10,062 nt of DNA. It comes from Myxococcales bacterium (GTDB lineage Bacteria > Myxococcota > Polyangia > HGW-17 > SLPX01). Where the stretch lies: the NCBI GenBank assembly GCA_007131745.1, contig SLPX01000111.1:1-10062 (forward strand), in the 5' to 3' direction. The notes below the pieces were generated by a model that worked only from the letters and a program-made list of their open reading frames with translations, searched no databases and was not told where the DNA came from. Shown here in pieces: positions 1-6,069 of the stretch (positions are counted from its first letter, which is position 1; every line of letters starts with the position of its first letter). Position numbers and translations under genes: made by a program.

Positions 1-54
1 CCGACGCGGCGATACTCCCCGACGCGGCGATACTCCCCGACGCGGCGATACTCC
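1..54 (+). repeat. Perfect 18-bp tandem repeat, three copies, in frame
   Basis: The unit CCGACGCGGCGATACTCC occurs three times back to back (1-18, 19-36, 37-54) without a mismatch and then degenerates at CGGACGCG. It lies in frame in the secreted-protein gene and encodes D-A-A-I-L-P hexapeptides. The array probably continues to the left of the window. Perfect identity at DNA level, including synonymous positions, points to recent slippage expansion. Confidence 0.95.
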
Positions 55-635
55 CGGACGCGTATGTAGAACCCGACGGATCAGTCCTGTACTACAATGA
101 CTTTTCAACCATAGAAGACGATTTTGAAGGATACGGGAACTGGGCCTACCAAGGGGGAAGCTTGTGCCAAAACAGCACAAATAACCCCAGGTGGCCCAAT
201 CTGAGGCTTCACGACGCTGTACTCCCGGAAAACGACATTGTCGTCGAGACGGTCATGACCGTGACCGGCTACGAGGCGGGCCACTCGGATTGGGCCTCTG
301 TAGGCGTGGGGGTGCGCAGTGTATCCACGGGGAACGGAAACTACCACAGCTACCTGTGCTGCCTGGACCTGGAAGACGGCAGGTTGGTGATCCTGTACAG
401 CCATGGTTTGTCCGTCACACCTTTGGCCGCCAGCGCACACGGGACTGTGTCCAACACCGGCACGTTCACCCTGCGCGCCTCCGCAATCGGCACGACAATC
501 GGCTGCGAGATCCTTTCAGGGTCCACGGTTGAACCCCTCAGTTTTGTACACAGCGATCTGACGACCGGAACAGCAGGCATGTTCACCTACCGCGCGTCCG
601 CGTGTTGGGATTACCTCCTCGTTTACGAACCCTGA
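1..635 (+). CDS. C-terminal part of a secreted protein with a jelly-roll (concanavalin/LamG-like) domain; 5' end outside window
   Basis: The reading frame is open from the left edge (first full codon at base 3) to a TGA at 633-635, giving 210 visible residues. The TTG at 162 is an internal codon, not a convincing start, because the open frame and sensible protein sequence extend upstream of it. The visible part begins with three D-A-A-I-L-P hexapeptides and an acidic linker. About 180 residues then alternate short beta-type segments, with a YYNDFS opening, a GYGNWAY motif, and a WDYLLVYEP ending typical of concanavalin-like jelly-roll domains (LamG/DUF1080 style). Such domains usually bind or cleave glycans, and Asp/Pro-rich linkers are typical of cell-surface or lipoprotein tails. 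Ligand and enzymatic activity cannot be told. Any signal peptide lies outside the window. Two adjacent Cys (LCCLDL) sit mid-domain. It converges on the hydrolase gene, 41 bp away. Confidence 0.75.
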   Translation, partial: DAAILPDAAILPDAAILPDAYVEPDGSVLYYNDFSTIEDDFEGYGNWAYQGGSLCQNSTNNPRWPNLRLHDAVLPENDIVVETVMTVTGYEAGHSDWASVGVGVRSVSTGNGNYHSYLCCLDLEDGRLVILYSHGLSVTPLAASAHGTVSNTGTFTLRASAIGTTIGCEILSGSTVEPLSFVHSDLTTGTAGMFTYRASACWDYLLVYEP

Positions 636-644
636 TGGGAAAGA

Positions 645-666
645 CCGACCCGGCTTGAACCGGTCG
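645..666. terminator. Possible hairpin between convergent genes
   Basis: A seven-base-pair stem with one bulged C can be drawn: CGA-CCGG, loop CTTGAA, CCGG-TCG, at about 646-666. It lies between two convergent stop codons (635 and 677), where a bidirectional terminator would be expected. There is no T-run on either side, so an intrinsic terminator is weakly supported. Confidence 0.3.
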
Positions 667-676
667 ACGGCTGTGA

Positions 677-1879
677 TCACAAGGGCCGCGGTGTTCTCTC
701 CATGGCCTGTCGGACCAGGTTCACCACGTGCTCACCCACCTCCGGGCTGGTCAGGATGTCGAAGTGTCCGGTAGAGGGAAACACCCGATAGCTTCCGCAG
801 GCGGCCGAGGGATCCGTCATTCGAAAGGGGTCAGTGCCAAGGGCGCTCCGTTTGCCCACCAGGCCGTCGCCGAAGTAGAGAGCGACAGGAGAGCTTTCGT
901 CAGAGGCCAGGGTTCCCACCAGCAGGTGGTAGTCTACACCGGAAATAGTTGGGATGTGGGTGCGTACGGCCCGCAGACGACCATCCTTTGAATGATCCCG
1001 CCAGTCTTCGTCGACCATGAAGCCGAAACGCAGATCCCGGATACCGTTACTCCGCTGCTCGATGATCCGCCCGCCCAGTGTCGTGTAAAGGTTGCCCACC
1101 CGTTGCAGCACGAAAGCACTCAGGTTGGCGAGTTGCTCAAGGTAGGACCCCTGGGCCGGCACCCCCAGGAGTACCACCGTGGACAGCCGCTTGACCCACT
1201 CGTGCCCATCCAGGCTGCCGTAGTAACCCGCGCTCCTGGCCACCAGGCCTCCCATTGAGTGCGCCACCAGGATCAACCGATCCAAATGAGGTACGGCGGC
1301 GGCCACCAACTCCTCAAGGAGCGCTGAGAGACGTCGACCGTTTTCCGAGATGTGCAGGCCCGTGTTGTAACGTACGTGGAGCACAGTGACCCCGAGTTCC
1401 CGCTCCAGGCGGAGCCCGTGGCCGGGCCGGCTCGGAGAAGTCGACTGCCAGCGGGTTTCATCAAACATCACCTCGTCGCACATGAGCCCATGGATTGTCA
1501 CAACCAACGTCCGGCCGGCGGACTGAAGTTTGGACGGCAAGGCCAGCTCCTCCACGCCGACGTCGCTACCACCTTGGCGGAAGGACATGGAGATGGCTTT
1601 GGGATCCCCGGCTTCGGCGAGGCGGTCGCCCAGGAATCCGCAGAGCACAGCGTTGAGGTAGTGGCGGTTCTCCGCGGTTACGCGGTAGGCCGAGCCGACT
1701 CCTCTTCCCATCGCCGAAGCCGCTTTGCCCACAGCGGAAACCGCCTTCGAAAGAGCGCCGGGCTCCGCTGACTCCGTCGTTTCGGCAAACTCCTCGGCGA
1801 CCGATTCTTCGTCAACCATCGCTTCTTCTTTGCTGCCGGAGCCTGTGCAGGCTCCTTCCGTACTTGCGTCAATCTCCAT
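677..1879 (-). CDS. Alpha/beta-hydrolase, lipase/esterase-like (400 aa)
   Basis: A serine hydrolase of the alpha/beta fold, probably acting on an ester or lipid substrate. The oxyanion-hole segment VVTIHGLM is at residues 126-133. The nucleophile elbow is L-V-A-H-S-M-G-G with Ser208; the first Gly of GxSxG is Ala, as in small Bacillus-type lipases. A likely acid residue is Asp338 in YFGDGLVGKR, and the likely catalytic His is His372 in STGHFDIL. The sequence between them resembles PGAP1/lecithin-acyltransferase-like esterases. The first 70 residues are an acidic and then Ala-rich extension with no signal peptide, so the protein looks cytoplasmic or peripheral. ATG at 1879 is preferred over the upstream in-frame start at 1918 because GGGAGAG stands about 8 nt upstream of it. 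It appears monocistronic. The physiological substrate is unknown. Confidence 0.85.
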   Translation of the reverse strand: MEIDASTEGACTGSGSKEEAMVDEESVAEEFAETTESAEPGALSKAVSAVGKAASAMGRGVGSAYRVTAENRHYLNAVLCGFLGDRLAEAGDPKAISMSFRQGGSDVGVEELALPSKLQSAGRTLVVTIHGLMCDEVMFDETRWQSTSPSRPGHGLRLERELGVTVLHVRYNTGLHISENGRRLSALLEELVAAAVPHLDRLILVAHSMGGLVARSAGYYGSLDGHEWVKRLSTVVLLGVPAQGSYLEQLANLSAFVLQRVGNLYTTLGGRIIEQRSNGIRDLRFGFMVDEDWRDHSKDGRLRAVRTHIPTISGVDYHLLVGTLASDESSPVALYFGDGLVGKRSALGTDPFRMTDPSAACGSYRVFPSTGHFDILTSPEVGEHVVNLVRQAMERTPRPL

Positions 1880-1975
1880 AACACTTCTCTCCCGGGCAAA
1901 CCGCCTGATTTGCAACATGCCCTTTTTTCGTCACAAGTCGAATAAGGCACGCACAGGTGGAGGCGGAATTGTTGT

Positions 1976-2004
1976 ATGCTACAGCTTCTACCCATCATGG
2001 ACAA
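1976..2004 (-). promoter_or_regulatory. Candidate sigma70-type promoter of the hydrolase gene
   Basis: On the minus strand TTGTCC (1999-2004) and TAGCAT (1976-1981) are separated by exactly 17 bp. Each matches the -35/-10 consensus at four of six positions. Placement about 100 bp upstream of the hydrolase start is reasonable. The call rests on spacing and partial matches only. Confidence 0.3.
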
Positions 2005-2091
2005 CACAATCCTCATAGCTCATAGCGCCCCTCATCCTGACTCGGTCTGACCAAACCGGTCGACGTTCCAGACTTTGTAAACGATGGCACG

Positions 2092-2150
2092 AGTTTTTTT
2101 GCCTTGAGTCAAAATTGCACGCTAGTTTTTTTGCCTTGAGTCAAAATTGC
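2092..2150 (+). repeat. 27-bp direct repeat, two perfect copies, upstream of the ATPase gene
   Basis: Two identical 27-bp copies (2092-2118 and 2124-2150) are separated by 5 bp, so the period is 32 bp. Each begins AG followed by seven T, then GCCTTGAGTCAAAATTGC, and contains the near-palindrome TTGAGTCAA (2104-2112 and 2136-2144). The pair is bracketed by the inverted hexamers CACGAG (2088-2093) and CTCGTG (2150-2155). Further TTGAGT words occur at 2174 and, as TTGAGTCA, at 2200-2207. A period close to three helical turns suggests protein binding sites, an operator or iterons; function is inferred. Confidence 0.85.
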
Positions 2151-2230
2151 TCGTGAGCTAGAAGGGTGTTAACTTGAGTTTGTGATGAAAATCCATGAAT
2201 TGAGTCAGCTCTAAGCATCGGAGGGATTGA

Positions 2231-3343
2231 ATGTTTACAAGATTGATAACTCGCCAGGTGAAAAAAGACCTCCAAAAAAAGATGGTTTTTGTTGGTGGTG
2301 CCCGGCAGGTTGGTAAAACCACCATGGCGAAGTCAATCCTTGAAAAGAACGGGGTCTATTTGAACTGGGATATCACAAAACATCGGGAAATGATTTTGAA
2401 AGGCGAAGTCCCGGAAGGCGGGATGCTGATTCTTGATGAGTTGCACAAATTCAAGGAATGGCGGCGGTACTTGAAAGGAATTTATGATTTACATGGAAAC
2501 ACAAAGAAAATTCTGGTAACCGGAAGCGCTCGTTTGGATTACTACAGGTATGGCGGCGATTCACTTCAGGGCAGATACCATTATTTGAGAATGTTTCCAC
2601 TTTCCGTTGCGGAACTCTCAATAAAAAACAACAAGCAACTTGAAAACCTGATGAGCCTGGGAGGTTTTCCCGAACCTTATTTTTCAGGGTCGGTTACCGA
2701 GGCAAAAAGGTGGTCGAGGCAATATCGCACAAGATTGATTCATGAAGACATAGTAGCGCTTGAAAGAACAACCGAGATCCAGAAGATTGAACTCATGATG
2801 CTGAGGTTGCCTGATCTCGTGGGTTCACCGCTTTCAATAAACTCTCTGCGGGAGGATCTGAACGTCAGCCATAAAGCAGTATCAAACTGGCTCGATATTC
2901 TTGAGCGGTTGTATTCCGTTTTCAGGATTCCACCTGTCACCGGCAATCTCCTCAGAGCCGTGAAGAAAGAACAGAAACATTACCATTATGACTGGACGCT
3001 TGTGAAAGATCCGGGATTGAGGTTTGAGAACATGGTTGCCGTTCATCTGAAAAAATGGGCGTGTTGGCAGCAAGATGTTTTCGGACGAGATGTAGAACTA
3101 CACTATTTCAGAGACGTTGATCGAAGAGAAGTTGATTTTGTCATGGTTGAAGACGGAAAGCCTCTTTTCTGCGTTGAAAGCAAACTCGAAAGCACAACCC
3201 TGTCGAACCATTTGCTCTATTTTTTGAAAAAGTTTCCAGCGTGTAAAGGATGGCAGATAACGCTTTCGGGATCAAAGAATGTGACAACAAGAGAGGGAGT
3301 CCGGATCGCTCCGGCGGTTGTGTTTTTAGGTGAACTGATTTAG
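2231..3343 (+). CDS. DUF4143-type AAA+ ATPase (370 aa)
   Basis: A full-length member of the common prokaryotic P-loop ATPase family with a C-terminal DUF4143 region. Walker A is GARQVGKT at residues 23-30. Walker B is LILDELHK at 66-73. The sensor-like motif TGSARLD is at 97-103, followed by the family-typical SLQGRYHYLRMFPLS stretch and a GGFPEPY motif near 144-150. The C-terminus has a restriction-endonuclease-like core: E-V-D-F-V near 300 and then C-V-E-S-K about 15 residues on. Family members are widespread, often horizontally transferred, and mostly of unknown role, though toxin and nuclease functions have been suggested. ATG at 2231 is chosen for a GGAGG about 7 nt upstream. The gene is A+T-richer than both flanks, has no partner gene, and is bounded by repeats on both sides, suggesting acquisition. 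Confidence 0.88.
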   Translation: MFTRLITRQVKKDLQKKMVFVGGARQVGKTTMAKSILEKNGVYLNWDITKHREMILKGEVPEGGMLILDELHKFKEWRRYLKGIYDLHGNTKKILVTGSARLDYYRYGGDSLQGRYHYLRMFPLSVAELSIKNNKQLENLMSLGGFPEPYFSGSVTEAKRWSRQYRTRLIHEDIVALERTTEIQKIELMMLRLPDLVGSPLSINSLREDLNVSHKAVSNWLDILERLYSVFRIPPVTGNLLRAVKKEQKHYHYDWTLVKDPGLRFENMVAVHLKKWACWQQDVFGRDVELHYFRDVDRREVDFVMVEDGKPLFCVESKLESTTLSNHLLYFLKKFPACKGWQITLSGSKNVTTREGVRIAPAVVFLGELI

Positions 3344-3357
3344 GGGCGGCCGCACGG

Positions 3358-3497
3358 GTGGAATTGTTCGGGTTTGGCGACGGAGGGTGAGGAGGTGGTG
3401 GCTCCGCTGGGAGGTGACCAAATGTGAAGAATTCCACGTCAGTGGAATTGTTCAGGTTTGGCGACGGAGGGTGAGGAGGTGGTGGCTCCGCTGGGAG
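3358..3497. repeat. 56-bp direct repeat that duplicates the 3' end of the tRNA gene
   Basis: Bases 3358-3413 and 3442-3497 match over 56 bp with one mismatch (G at 3370, A at 3454), with a period of 84 bp. The second copy runs into the intact tRNA and contains its CCA, discriminator, acceptor 3' strand and the start of the T-arm. The first copy is therefore a truncated tRNA 3' end (about 3396-3413) plus the shared downstream flank, and it diverges right after CTGGGAG. The 28-bp spacer supplies AATTCCAC (3430-3437), which is the inverse of GTGGAATT at 3442-3449 across a 4-nt loop. The arrangement resembles the leftover of site-specific integration at a tRNA 3' end, or a local tandem duplication. 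Confidence 0.9.
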
Positions 3498-3556
3498 TCG
3501 AACCCAGAACCTCTCGATTTTGAGTCGAGCGCCTCTGCCAATTGGGCCACGGAGCC
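3480..3556 (-). tRNA. tRNA with anticodon CAA (decodes UUG, Leu), short variable loop, CCA encoded
   Basis: The minus strand folds into a complete cloverleaf. The acceptor is GGCTCCG/CGGAGCC (7 bp). The D-arm is GCCCAATTGGCAGAGGC. The anticodon stem CTCGA/TCGAG encloses the loop CTCAAAA. The variable loop AGGTT is only 5 nt. The T-arm is CTGGG-TTCGACT-CCCAG. Discriminator A is followed by an encoded CCA (3480-3482). The tRNA is 74 nt, plus CCA. By loop position the anticodon is CAA, which reads the Leu codon UUG. Bacterial leucine tRNAs normally carry a long variable arm, so the charging identity is uncertain. All stems are perfectly paired, so it does not look like a decayed gene. Confidence 0.92.
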
Positions 3557-3720
3557 TGAGTTTCAGAGAAAGCTTCTTATCATAAACAAATCCCAAAAGC
3601 CAACCACAAAAAAAAACAAAAGATCGAGTTGCAAAACGACTGAAAAGACTGGAATCCTTATTTCGTGCGGCAGGTCCAAGTGGACATGGGGAAAATGGAC
3701 ATGGGTTTGAAAGCTGGTGT
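3557..3720 (-). promoter_or_regulatory. Region between radical SAM gene and tRNA; -10-like TATGAT for the tRNA
   Basis: On the minus strand TATGAT at 3579-3584 (five of six -10 matches) sits 22 bp before the tRNA 5' end, which fits a tRNA promoter with a leader of about 15 nt. No good -35 hexamer is seen at 16-18 bp. A long T-tract on the same strand (complement of the A-run near 3605-3615) lies past the radical SAM stop codon without a strong stem before it, so termination there is unproven. The word CCATGTCCA occurs twice near 3680-3705. No gene is seen here. Confidence 0.4.
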
Positions 3721-5214
3721 TCAGACTGCAGAGGAGCGGGTGGCGATTTCTTTTTTCGTGGCAACGGGTACTTCGTCGATGTGTGGGGAGTGAGCGCCGC
3801 AAGATTCCATGTTTTCCAACTCTTCGGCCGTGGCGGGGTAGAAGCCGAATTCCTGGAGGACGCGGAGCTTGGGGCGGATGTTTCCTTCCAGGTCTACGTG
3901 GAAGAAACCGGGGAAGATATCCGGGTTTGCCTGGATGAAGTCGAAAACATCCTTGTGCTTGGGGTCGATTTCCACGTGAGCGCCGGTGCTGATTTCATGG
4001 CCGGTCACCATGTATTCGGGAAAAACGTCGGGCGCGAACTCGAGTTGTTCGAGCTTGACGTGGTTTTTGAAAAGGGGAGTTTGAGGCAGGAGGCAGAGCA
4101 TGGAAGGGAGGATCCTGGCGCCCATCATGCGAAAGGAGATCATCTGGAACACGGATTTGTAGAACTCGTCCATGGATTCGAATGGGTAGCCCCATACGTA
4201 GAAGAGGTCGACGCGGCGGAAGATGTCGCACGCGATTCGCACGATTTCGATGGTTTCATCCGATGTGAAGCCTTTTTTCGTGAGTTCCAGTATGCGATCA
4301 TCACCGGATTCGATTCCGAACCGGATTTCCACGCAGCCGGTGCGTTCCATGGCTTCCATCATTTCCGTGGATGAGAGGTTGATTCTTCCGAAGGCTTTCC
4401 AGAGGAGGGAGAGACCTGTTTTTTCAAGGGCGTTGCAGAAGCTGACGACGCGCGATGGGGAGGAGACGAAAAACTCGTCTTGAAACAGGATCATTTCCGC
4501 TCCTCCTTTTTCATGGAGGGTTTTCATGTCCTGGATCACGGATTCCGCGCTTCGATAGTATGATTTGTGGTCCCATACGGGCGCGACCGAACAGAACGTG
4601 CATTCATACGGGCACCCGCGGGAGGTGATAACGTTGAAACCGGTGTATGAAGAGAGGTCCACGTGATGGTAAGCCGGGGGGGTGATGCGGTCGAGGTTTA
4701 CGATGCGGGGCGGACGGGGGTTGTGGCGGATGACTCCGTCTTGGATGTAGCTTATCCCCGGGACGTTTTCGAGCGAGTCTCCGTTGGTGAGCGCTCCTAG
4801 AAGAATGGGAGCGCTTTTTTCTGCTTCTCCCCTGACGATTATGTCCACCCAGGGACATAGCTCAAGAATTTTTGTTTCAACGGATTTTGGGCCGACCCCC
4901 GCGAGGATAAGGGTTTTTTCGGGGTGCAGTTCCTTGTAGTGCTTCATGGCGAGAAGGGTGAAGGGAAGGAGGTTTGCCATGCATGAAAAGCCTACCACTG
5001 GGGCCGCGCCTTCGAGGAAACGGGCTACCTCCTCTGCTGAAAAGGGTTCTTCGACCTTGTGTTGCTGATAGTCTCGAAAATCAACCTGAAAGCCCGCGTC
5101 TTCGAGCGCTGATGTGACATAGAGGGGCCCCAGGGCGAGGTGCTGTTCCTGCTCTATGTTGTCGTGGTATCGGACGTAGAGCAGATTCAGATTCAGGATT
5201 GTAATATGAGCCAC
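3721..5214 (-). CDS. B12-binding-domain radical SAM enzyme (497 aa), candidate maturase of the adjacent paralogs
   Basis: An N-terminal Rossmann-like region (residues about 2-145) has the pattern of B12-binding domains of this superfamily: DYQQH near 48, VVGFSCMA at 73-80, ILAGVGPKS at 103-111 and VRGEAE at 127-132. The radical SAM core follows with S-R-G-C-P-Y-E-C-T-F-C; Cys201, Cys205 and Cys208 should bind the [4Fe-4S] cluster. The acidic FQDEFF (244-249) and FGIESGDD (299-306) motifs are typical. The C-terminal 125 residues are not recognised. The annotated start is GTG at 5214 because AGAGGAG stands about 8 nt upstream; the in-frame TTG at 5235 has none. It follows the second paralog by 39 bp on the same strand. 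Cobalamin radical SAM enzymes often methylate unreactive carbons. The substrate here is inferred from adjacency only. Confidence 0.88.
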   Translation of the reverse strand: MAHITILNLNLLYVRYHDNIEQEQHLALGPLYVTSALEDAGFQVDFRDYQQHKVEEPFSAEEVARFLEGAAPVVGFSCMANLLPFTLLAMKHYKELHPEKTLILAGVGPKSVETKILELCPWVDIIVRGEAEKSAPILLGALTNGDSLENVPGISYIQDGVIRHNPRPPRIVNLDRITPPAYHHVDLSSYTGFNVITSRGCPYECTFCSVAPVWDHKSYYRSAESVIQDMKTLHEKGGAEMILFQDEFFVSSPSRVVSFCNALEKTGLSLLWKAFGRINLSSTEMMEAMERTGCVEIRFGIESGDDRILELTKKGFTSDETIEIVRIACDIFRRVDLFYVWGYPFESMDEFYKSVFQMISFRMMGARILPSMLCLLPQTPLFKNHVKLEQLEFAPDVFPEYMVTGHEISTGAHVEIDPKHKDVFDFIQANPDIFPGFFHVDLEGNIRPKLRVLQEFGFYPATAEELENMESCGAHSPHIDEVPVATKKEIATRSSAV

Positions 5215-5253
5215 CGCGGAACTCCTCTTGTTCAAGACAAGCTTAAATGTTTG

Positions 5254-6069
5254 TTAGTTCTCAGGTTTTGTTTTTGTAACCGGAGGGATGTCCGGTGCGA
5301 TGCCGCCGACTGCACCCATGCCTCTGGTGACCGCTCTTGATTCACAATCAGAGTCGCGTTGTTTTGTAGAACGAGGCGATGTGCGAGGGGGCGGTCTATC
5401 GGACCTTATTCCCCGGGTGCGGTCATGTTGGCCGGGTCGCTTTATGTTCAAGTTGGGCCGAGCGGAATCCTGTTTCCCGGGCTTTTCAGAATCTTCTTCC
5501 CCCTCTGATTCTGTCTCTTCTTTTTTCTCTTCCTGTTCGTTTTGCTCTTCGTCTTCCGGCACAATTTCATCATGGCCTGGATCTTGTTCTTCTACGTCAG
5601 GAGGAATATCGGGTTCTATCCCTCGGACTACAGCGGGAGATTCTGTGATAATGGGCTGTTCTTCATTGTACTCTTTAGCGGGAGATGTTTCTCCTTTTTC
5701 GGTTTTTGTGCAACGCGCAAGCGCTGCTCCTCCCAGGATCAGCACGGCGGTTCGCGCTGCCTGCTGCAAAAAAGAGCGGCGGTCCATAGCAGGTTCGGGA
5801 AGACCGCGGGCCATGTTGCGGATTCCGTCGGCCGTGATGGAGCGAAGCATGGCTGTTTCTGAACGGGTGAGTTGGATGCCGGCCGCGTGCGCGGCTTTTT
5901 CCCGTTCGCGGATGAGTTCTTCGCAAAATTCAGGGTCTACCGAAGCAAGCCTCAGAAGGCTTTGAAGACCGGTCGGGATCGGATGAAGACCGTCGTTTTT
6001 CGACTTTGTCTTCGGGTTTTTTGATTTTTGCGTTGGTTTGTCGCTTGTAAACATTCTTGAACGAACCAT
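5254..6069 (-). CDS. Putative radical SAM substrate, paralog A: NHLP-like leader, internal Tat-type segment, GIxPDxPP tail (271 aa)
   Basis: Not a recognised named protein. A basic N-terminus (1-30) is followed by a compact helical region (33-90) with SLLRLASVDPEF, EKAAHAAG and LTRSETAML motifs. It resembles the leader regions of NHLP-clan RiPP precursors, where a short 'DP-F-LL...G-LT-E-ML' pattern recurs; this likeness is from memory. Next come D-R-R-S-F-L (RR at 97-98), a hydrophobic run (105-119) and Cys120, like a Tat or lipoprotein signal but internal. The tail is acidic and Pro/Glu-rich, with GIEPDIPP (150-157), GIRSDRPP (220-227) and GIAPDIPP (256-263). ATG at 6069 has AGGAG 6 nt upstream. 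It lies 18 bp after paralog B and just before the radical SAM gene. Alternatives: an iron-sulfur-type Tat-anchored accessory protein, or an anti-sigma-like membrane protein. Confidence 0.7.
   Translation of the reverse strand: MVRSRMFTSDKPTQKSKNPKTKSKNDGLHPIPTGLQSLLRLASVDPEFCEELIREREKAAHAAGIQLTRSETAMLRSITADGIRNMARGLPEPAMDRRSFLQQAARTAVLILGGAALARCTKTEKGETSPAKEYNEEQPIITESPAVVRGIEPDIPPDVEEQDPGHDEIVPEDEEQNEQEEKKEETESEGEEDSEKPGKQDSARPNLNIKRPGQHDRTRGIRSDRPPPRTSPRSTKQRDSDCESRAVTRGMGAVGGIAPDIPPVTKTKPEN

Larger units (their letters stand above)
1880..2230. other. 350-bp non-coding region between divergent genes
   Basis: I see no convincing gene here. The left part should carry the hydrolase promoter and leader. 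The middle has a small duplication (CTCATAG twice at about 2014-2027). A 12-mer, AACCGGTCGACG at 2054-2065, also occurs at 658-669. The right 140 bp are A+T-richer and hold the phased TTGAGTCA repeats and the ATPase leader. The change in base composition around 2080 looks like the left edge of a foreign segment. Confidence 0.6.

Noticed and set aside
1352..1771. Plus-strand frame of 139 codons
   Set aside because: It is antisense to the hydrolase core with its clear catalytic motifs; no independent evidence.
2092..2150. CRISPR-like array
   Set aside because: There are only two full repeats with a 5-bp spacer; no spacer-sized intervals and no cas genes.
3346..3353. GCGGCCGC (NotI site), with ACCGGT and GTCGAC nearby elsewhere, as signs of a cloning construct
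   Set aside because: These are isolated short palindromes in G+C-rich DNA, with no vector, linker or resistance-gene sequence around them.
2104..3526. Similarity between the TTGAGTCAAAATTG repeat and the tRNA anticodon arm (GACTCAAAATCG)
   Set aside because: About ten of twelve bases agree, but in inverted orientation relative to a usable att pair, and in the anticodon arm rather than the duplicated 3' end; chance is a sufficient explanation.
3141..3764. Minus-strand frame with a repeated AEPPPPHPPSP sequence
   Set aside because: The Pro-rich repeat is only the translation of the 56-bp direct repeat and tRNA region; the frame crosses the tRNA gene and overlaps the ATPase.
3781..4374. Plus-strand open frame of 197 codons
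   Set aside because: It is antisense to the radical SAM gene, whose motifs are unambiguous; the Phe/His/Val-rich product is typical of a shadow frame.
5288..5965. Long plus-strand open frame (225 codons), Ser-rich
   Set aside because: It is antisense to paralog A; the Ser/Cys-rich, biased composition follows from the Glu/Pro-rich coding strand, and it has no ribosome binding site or recognisable motif.
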